NCBI GenBank assembly: GCA_037137555.1
Contig: JBAXKA010000062.1
Span: 1-5,013 of the forward strand
DNA from: UBA9630 sp037137555
GTDB taxonomy: Bacteria > Patescibacteriota > Minisyncoccia > Moranbacterales > UBA2206
Reading direction: 5' to 3'
DNA: 5,013 nucleotides
Below the pieces are notes generated by a model. The model ran no database searches. It saw only the letters and a list, made by a program, of their open reading frames with translations, and was not told the DNA's origin. The translations under genes were made by a program, and so were the position numbers. Shown one piece after another: positions 4,913 through 5,013 of this stretch (positions within the stretch are counted from its first letter, which is position 1; each line of letters opens with the position of its first letter).

Positions 4913-5013
4913 ATGTGGAGCCTGGGGTGGCGTTATGAAAAAAATTTGATATACCAGAATTGTAGTGATACTCCATGCATAGAGACTACTCTTGAAAGTG
5001 GTAGGCGAAGAGA
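4913..5013 (+). CDS. Possible start of an unidentified gene, cut by the right edge
   Basis: From ATG 4913 a frame stays open for 33 codons to the window end: MWSLGWRYEKNLIYQN, then CSDTPCIETTLESGRRR. I recognise no family. There is no Shine-Dalgarno before the ATG. A TTGACG (4888-4893) upstream has no good -10 at standard spacing. The stretch also contains overlapping inverted repeats (4962-5004), so it may be an untranslated leader or structural RNA rather than coding. It diverges from rmuC. Confidence is low because the frame is short and truncated. Confidence 0.2.
   Translation, partial: MWSLGWRYEKNLIYQNCSDTPCIETTLESGRRR

Noticed and set aside
4901..5013. 5S rRNA, tRNA, tmRNA or SRP RNA at the right edge
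   Set aside because: None of the conserved segments of these RNAs could be matched. Only local hairpins are present.
1..5013. CRISPR array, insertion sequence or attachment site
   Set aside because: No regularly spaced repeats, transposase frame, terminal inverted repeats or tRNA-end duplication was seen.

Overview
The window is an AT-rich bacterial segment. It most resembles Patescibacteria (Candidate Phyla Radiation) in its ribosomal and rmuC part. That assignment is an inference from protein style: a short S16 with an added acidic tail, and a small coiled-coil/membrane protein paired with rmuC. Most starts also lack a clear Shine-Dalgarno sequence. No database search was possible.

Layout, left to right: (a) 1-126 is an open frame that may be the tail of an upstream gene. 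(b) 147-1582 is a transmembrane chemoreceptor (methyl-accepting chemotaxis protein) with an extracytoplasmic CZB zinc-binding sensor. It is split into two frames by a single -1 discontinuity at about 677-713, just before the second membrane helix, and is followed by a strong terminator (1595-1629). (c) 1664-1724 holds a candidate promoter overlaid by three copies of an 8-bp motif. (d) 1787-3259 is a ribosomal-protein cluster, rpsP (S16), L10 leader RNA with an attenuator-like terminator, rplJ (L10) and rplL (L7/L12), closed by a bidirectional terminator (3283-3313). (e) 3318-4843, on the minus strand, carries rmuC and a 65-residue membrane protein. (f) 4844-5013 holds the rmuC promoter region and a weak open frame running off the right edge.

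The ribosomal genes supply the L10/L12 stalk and S16. The L10 leader probably lets L10, or its complex with L12, control rplJL. The chemoreceptor is the accessory element: its signalling domain resembles those of Desulfobacterota (deltaproteobacterial) receptors, and no che or flagellar/pilus gene is visible beside it. I see no clearly new multi-gene system. The observations most worth checking are the frame break between two identical slippery heptamers, the leader/terminator switch upstream of rplJ, and the dyad overlapping the rpsP promoter.
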